Source: Engraulis encrasicolus (Eukaryota > Chordata > Actinopteri > Clupeiformes > Engraulidae). Taken from it: 64,000 nucleotides of DNA. The notes below the pieces were generated by a model. The model saw nothing but the letters and a program-made list of their open reading frames with translations. It did not search any database and was not told where the DNA came from. Where the stretch lies: positions 219,001 to 283,000 of the forward strand of contig NW_026945753.1 of assembly GCF_034702125.1 (NCBI RefSeq). Direction: 5' to 3'. Position 1 is the first letter of the stretch. Every line of letters begins with the position of its first letter. Position numbers and translations under genes: made by a program. Of the stretch, positions 61,278 to 64,000 are shown in pieces.

Positions 61278-63413
61278 CAGGGGCGGAGTGGCCCACCTTT
61301 TCCCACCGGGAGAATTTTCCCCTTGGCGGCCCTCTTTAAAAAAAAACAAAAAAACAAAGCGAACATGGTTTCCTAACCAAAAAGACAAAAGCCATGAAAT
61401 CTGCAGTCGTACTACATGTGGACATTAGTGTTGTCAAAATATCAACCTGAAGTGAAGAATTAGCCTACACCTTGATGAAATGCACAGCCAGTGGTGTAGT
61501 CTACGTAAAACGCAGGTATACGCACCCATTTCAAAATTTCAGGGATTACAGTATACCCACTTAAAATGGATTGATCCATTATTTACAATAGCACAAATAT
61601 ATACAGTAGACTATACACACATAAAAAAATGCTCAAATATACCCACTTCAAAAAGTAGACTACACCACTGGAGCCATCATCACAGTCATAGGCCTAGGTT
61701 AGGCTACATCACGCTACTGTTCCATGCAAATGTGCACTCCACTGTCATTTTGACAGTTTGAAATTGAAATATCGTTTAAGGAAGACAGGATGAGCATGGG
61801 CACAAAGTTTTGGGTGTGGGGATTTTTAGAAGAGTAGGCTTACAAAATATAGTATAGTAGCCTATAGCTTACAAAAAGTCTGTCTACATTGTGCAATAAA
61901 CCCACCATGCAGCAAATAAGCCAAACTTAGCTACTTCAAACCACAACCACAAGTCAACAAAATGTATAACCAAACGGTGTAGGCCTACCTTAAAACGCTG
62001 TCTTCTCGCAGCAAATGTCTTTGTTTCTTGCAATCACTCTACTTTAATCCACAGCTTATTAGCCTACACACCCAGCACTGGTCACATCAGAATCTTGTGT
62101 GGTAATTATTTTGTTCCATTTCTTCAGACATAGGCTACATCCTAAATGTACCACATATAAATATATGTATGATAATAATATTATTTCGACTCTAAGGAGA
62201 TATACTGGTAGGTCTAACAAAACAAAACCCATTGCTTCTGTTAGGTGCAGTTATCTTGCTTCTGTTAGGTGCAGTTATCTTCCTTACCACTTGGTGGAGT
62301 CTGTTCGTAACCCAAGTCAATAACCACAGAGCAAGTGAATCAGGACTGGAAAGACTGTAAACTGTAACAGTCGTGTGGAAATCGGAAAATAAATCATAAT
62401 TTATTCATATTTCCATCCTTTGGTAACCAATATACATATCACAGGTTCTTCAAATACTGAAAACGAAACTGTGTTACTAAGATCTTGTAAACTTCCGCGA
62501 TCTACGGTGTATGAAAATTATCAGTAGAGAAGGGGTGTGGCCAATTTACTGTTTGACACCGTCAGTGAGGTATTGCCGTCTGGTATACGGTATAAATACT
62601 GGCTAGTCAGTCAAGTACTTAAACAGGGAAGTAGAAAGCGAGATGTTAGTGCTTATTGGTACCATCTTTAGGCCGGGGATCCATTATGGCGTTACGTTAC
62701 CGCAGCTCGACGTACTGGATGTCCCAGTGTCGACGCACTGCTACTACAGCTCGCGTGGCCCGGGAGTTATATACAGGAAGTATATCATTCTACATTTCTA
62801 GCCGTTTTTATCCATATAGCAAACCAACTGCCCCTAAATTACAGTTCAAAATGCTCTTACCGAACTCGGCACATGTGTTTTTTCACACACAGCTTGGCCT
62901 CGTGTTGTTGTGCTTATGGTCGAAATCGAACATAATCATTTGAACCCAGGCATCATAAGCACATGCAACATACATGCTTGTAGTCTATATTTTGTACATC
63001 CAAAAGTTCGACAGATGTCAAAAATCTACTTTTACCGAGGGAAATGCACCTTCGTGATGACCACAGGTATCATGGGACATCTTCATGTAATCAACAGTCA
63101 TTGGGTAACGCAGTCCGTCAGCCGCTGCTAATTTGCATAACTTTCAGGAGAGCTCAACTTTTTGACGTGCCACCGGAGCCACGCTCGCCGTGCCGGAATC
63201 CCAACATGCATTGCGAGTCCGGTAACGACGATATGCCGCATTTCATTGAAAATGAATTGAATGCGTTGGTACGGCTTGAGTAAAACTGACTAGTGGATGG
63301 GCACCGTTAGACTACAGGGCCGGTTAGGGACGCAGTGCGGCCGCTTTATTACATTTCACGGCCGCGGCCCACCGGGACAAGTCCCCGATCTCCCGACGGC
63401 CACTCCGCGCCTG
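61278..63413. mobile_element. hAT element inserted in the last coding exon
   Basis: It begins CAGGGGCGGAGTGGCC and ends GGCCACTCCGCGCCTG. The 8-bp target duplication is ATCTAAAG (61270-61277) and ATCTGAAG (63414-63421), one mismatch. It is 2136 bp, with no recognisable hAT transposase, so non-autonomous. It contains several internal open frames (for example 62656-62943) without known domains. It adds 33 foreign codons to the truncated protein. Confidence 0.9.
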
Positions 63414-63421
63414 ATCTGAAG

Positions 63422-63541
63422 GAGCAGGACAGATCTGCTCTAGCAACCCTTCATGATGAAGAAGGAGCTGAACAAGTCATTGTTGGATTGATGGGTGTGT
63501 TTCTGCTTATATATGCAGTCTACATCAGTGGGCTGTCGTAA
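63422..63541 (+). CDS. Ig-CARD gene: end of last exon, coding for the membrane segment
   Basis: With the hAT and one copy of the duplication removed, the frame runs from EDLK straight into EQDRSALATLHDEEGAEQ and then VIVGLMGVFLLIYAVYISGL-S and stop TAA. The hydrophobic stretch VIVGLMGVFLLIYAVYI is about 17 residues long and sits at the very C-terminus, as in tail-anchored proteins. The continuous frame across the insertion supports it as the original end. Confidence 0.8.
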   Translation, partial: EQDRSALATLHDEEGAEQVIVGLMGVFLLIYAVYISGLS

Positions 63542-63544
63542 CCT

Positions 63545-63700
63545 AATTGTTTGGGAGATGGGCTTTCGGATCAGAGGGTTGCCGGTTTGAATCCCAGCCT
63601 TCCTCTCCCATATACTGTACCTCACTCTGGTTGAAGTGCCCTTGAGCAAGGCACCTAACACCCCACTGCTCCAGGGACTGTAATAAATACCCTGTCACTT
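63545..63700 (+). mobile_element. tRNA-derived SINE just after the gene
   Basis: GAGATGGGCTTTCGGATCAG (A-box side) and GGTTTGAATCCC (B box) are followed by GCCCTTGAGCAAGGCACC and CCCACTGCTCCAGGG, a typical fish SINE body. It carries AATAAA at 63682-63687, 141 bases after the stop, which may serve as the polyadenylation signal of the gene. Confidence 0.75.
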
Positions 63701-64000
63701 AAAGGCCAACTTCCGATTAAACACAATTTTACTCACTCCTTTTGAAGATCGGACGGTCAGCCCAAGTTAAACTCACTTGCAAGGCTCTCATAGCGGTGCG
63801 TCACCTCGCCTGGCTGTGTTTCCCGGTGTTTCCCAATTTACATCAATAATGCAGAGAAACGAGCGAATCACGAAAGCCTTTCTGTGTTTCGTCACGTCGA
63901 AAGAAGGCGTTGGCCACAAAGGTTTATGTCGACCCATTTTTCTAAAAATTTGTCGAGTAATTCTTTTCTGCTTGTTTTCAATACAAGCAACGTCTGGTGG
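63701..64000 (+). repeat. Dispersed repeat, copy 2, cut by the window end
   Basis: Nearly identical to 11677-11980 in the same orientation. Confidence 0.85.

Larger units (their letters stand above)
54528..63541 (+). other. Gene: Ig V-set / coiled-coil / CARD / C-terminal membrane segment protein
   Basis: The exons are 54537-54558, 54709-55035, 55167-55190, 55284-55343, 55737-55952, 59728-60093, 60389-60841, and 61024-61277 continued at 63422-63541. Every intron is phase 1 and GT-AG, and the sum is 1842 nt (613 codons plus stop). Order: 8 N-terminal residues, Ig V-set (about 9-117), linker, charged coiled coil (about 190-485), CARD (about 492-575), and a hydrophobic tail segment ending five residues before the stop. 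CARDs join others to build caspase-1 or NF-kB signalling complexes in the cytosol. No signal peptide is seen, so a tail-anchored cytosolic protein is the simplest reading. Alternatively, a leader exon was missed. A hAT splits the last exon in this assembly. The gene is inferred, not matched to a named family. Confidence 0.72.

Noticed and set aside
62656..62943. Open frame inside the hAT at 61278-63413 as a transposase
   Set aside because: 95 codons without the hAT dimerisation motif or any DDE-type pattern.

Overview
The window looks like a ray-finned (teleost) fish nuclear genome. It has long (AC)n, (AG)n and (AAAG)n microsatellites, many non-autonomous hAT, Tc1 and Harbinger-type DNA transposons, tRNA-derived SINEs, an L2-type LINE 3' end, and split genes with GT-AG introns. 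Species cannot be fixed from the sequence. Single N bases at 41842, 48593 and 48605 show that it is an assembly. Most of the 64 kb is transposon-derived. No rRNA or intact tRNA gene was seen.

Layout. 1-6.85 kb: nested DNA transposons. 7.9-9.2 kb: tandem copies of small terminal exons of an unrecognised minus-strand gene. 8.2-17.6 kb: a series of hAT elements, several with perfect 8-bp target duplications. 17.8-18.0 kb: one clear fibronectin type III exon on the minus strand. Next to it lies a duplicated piece of the same intron, split by a PIF/Harbinger element (18563-20589).

20.6-37.9 kb: a giant inverted repeat with a 73-bp spacer (27086-27158). Its arms are nearly identical and end in inverted copies of a 2.35-kb element (A and C). 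The right arm gained a third copy (B) and another element (D2). 38.4-49 kb: a direct tandem duplication carrying orphan exons of an unrecognised gene, each copy later hit by different transposons. 49-54.3 kb: further repeats, including two minus-strand SINEs and a 43-bp minisatellite.

54.5-63.5 kb holds the most interesting locus: a plus-strand gene whose exons read continuously in frame through uniformly phase-1 introns. It encodes, in order, a single Ig V-set domain, a small linker, a long charged coiled coil made partly of perfect heptad repeats, a CARD (caspase recruitment domain) and one C-terminal hydrophobic segment. The last coding exon is split by a 2136-bp hAT element with an 8-bp target duplication. 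With the hAT removed, the model is 613 codons plus stop. With it present, translation stops at 61376 and the membrane segment is lost. I infer an immune-signalling adaptor or receptor; the order Ig, coiled coil, CARD, C-terminal membrane segment is unusual.
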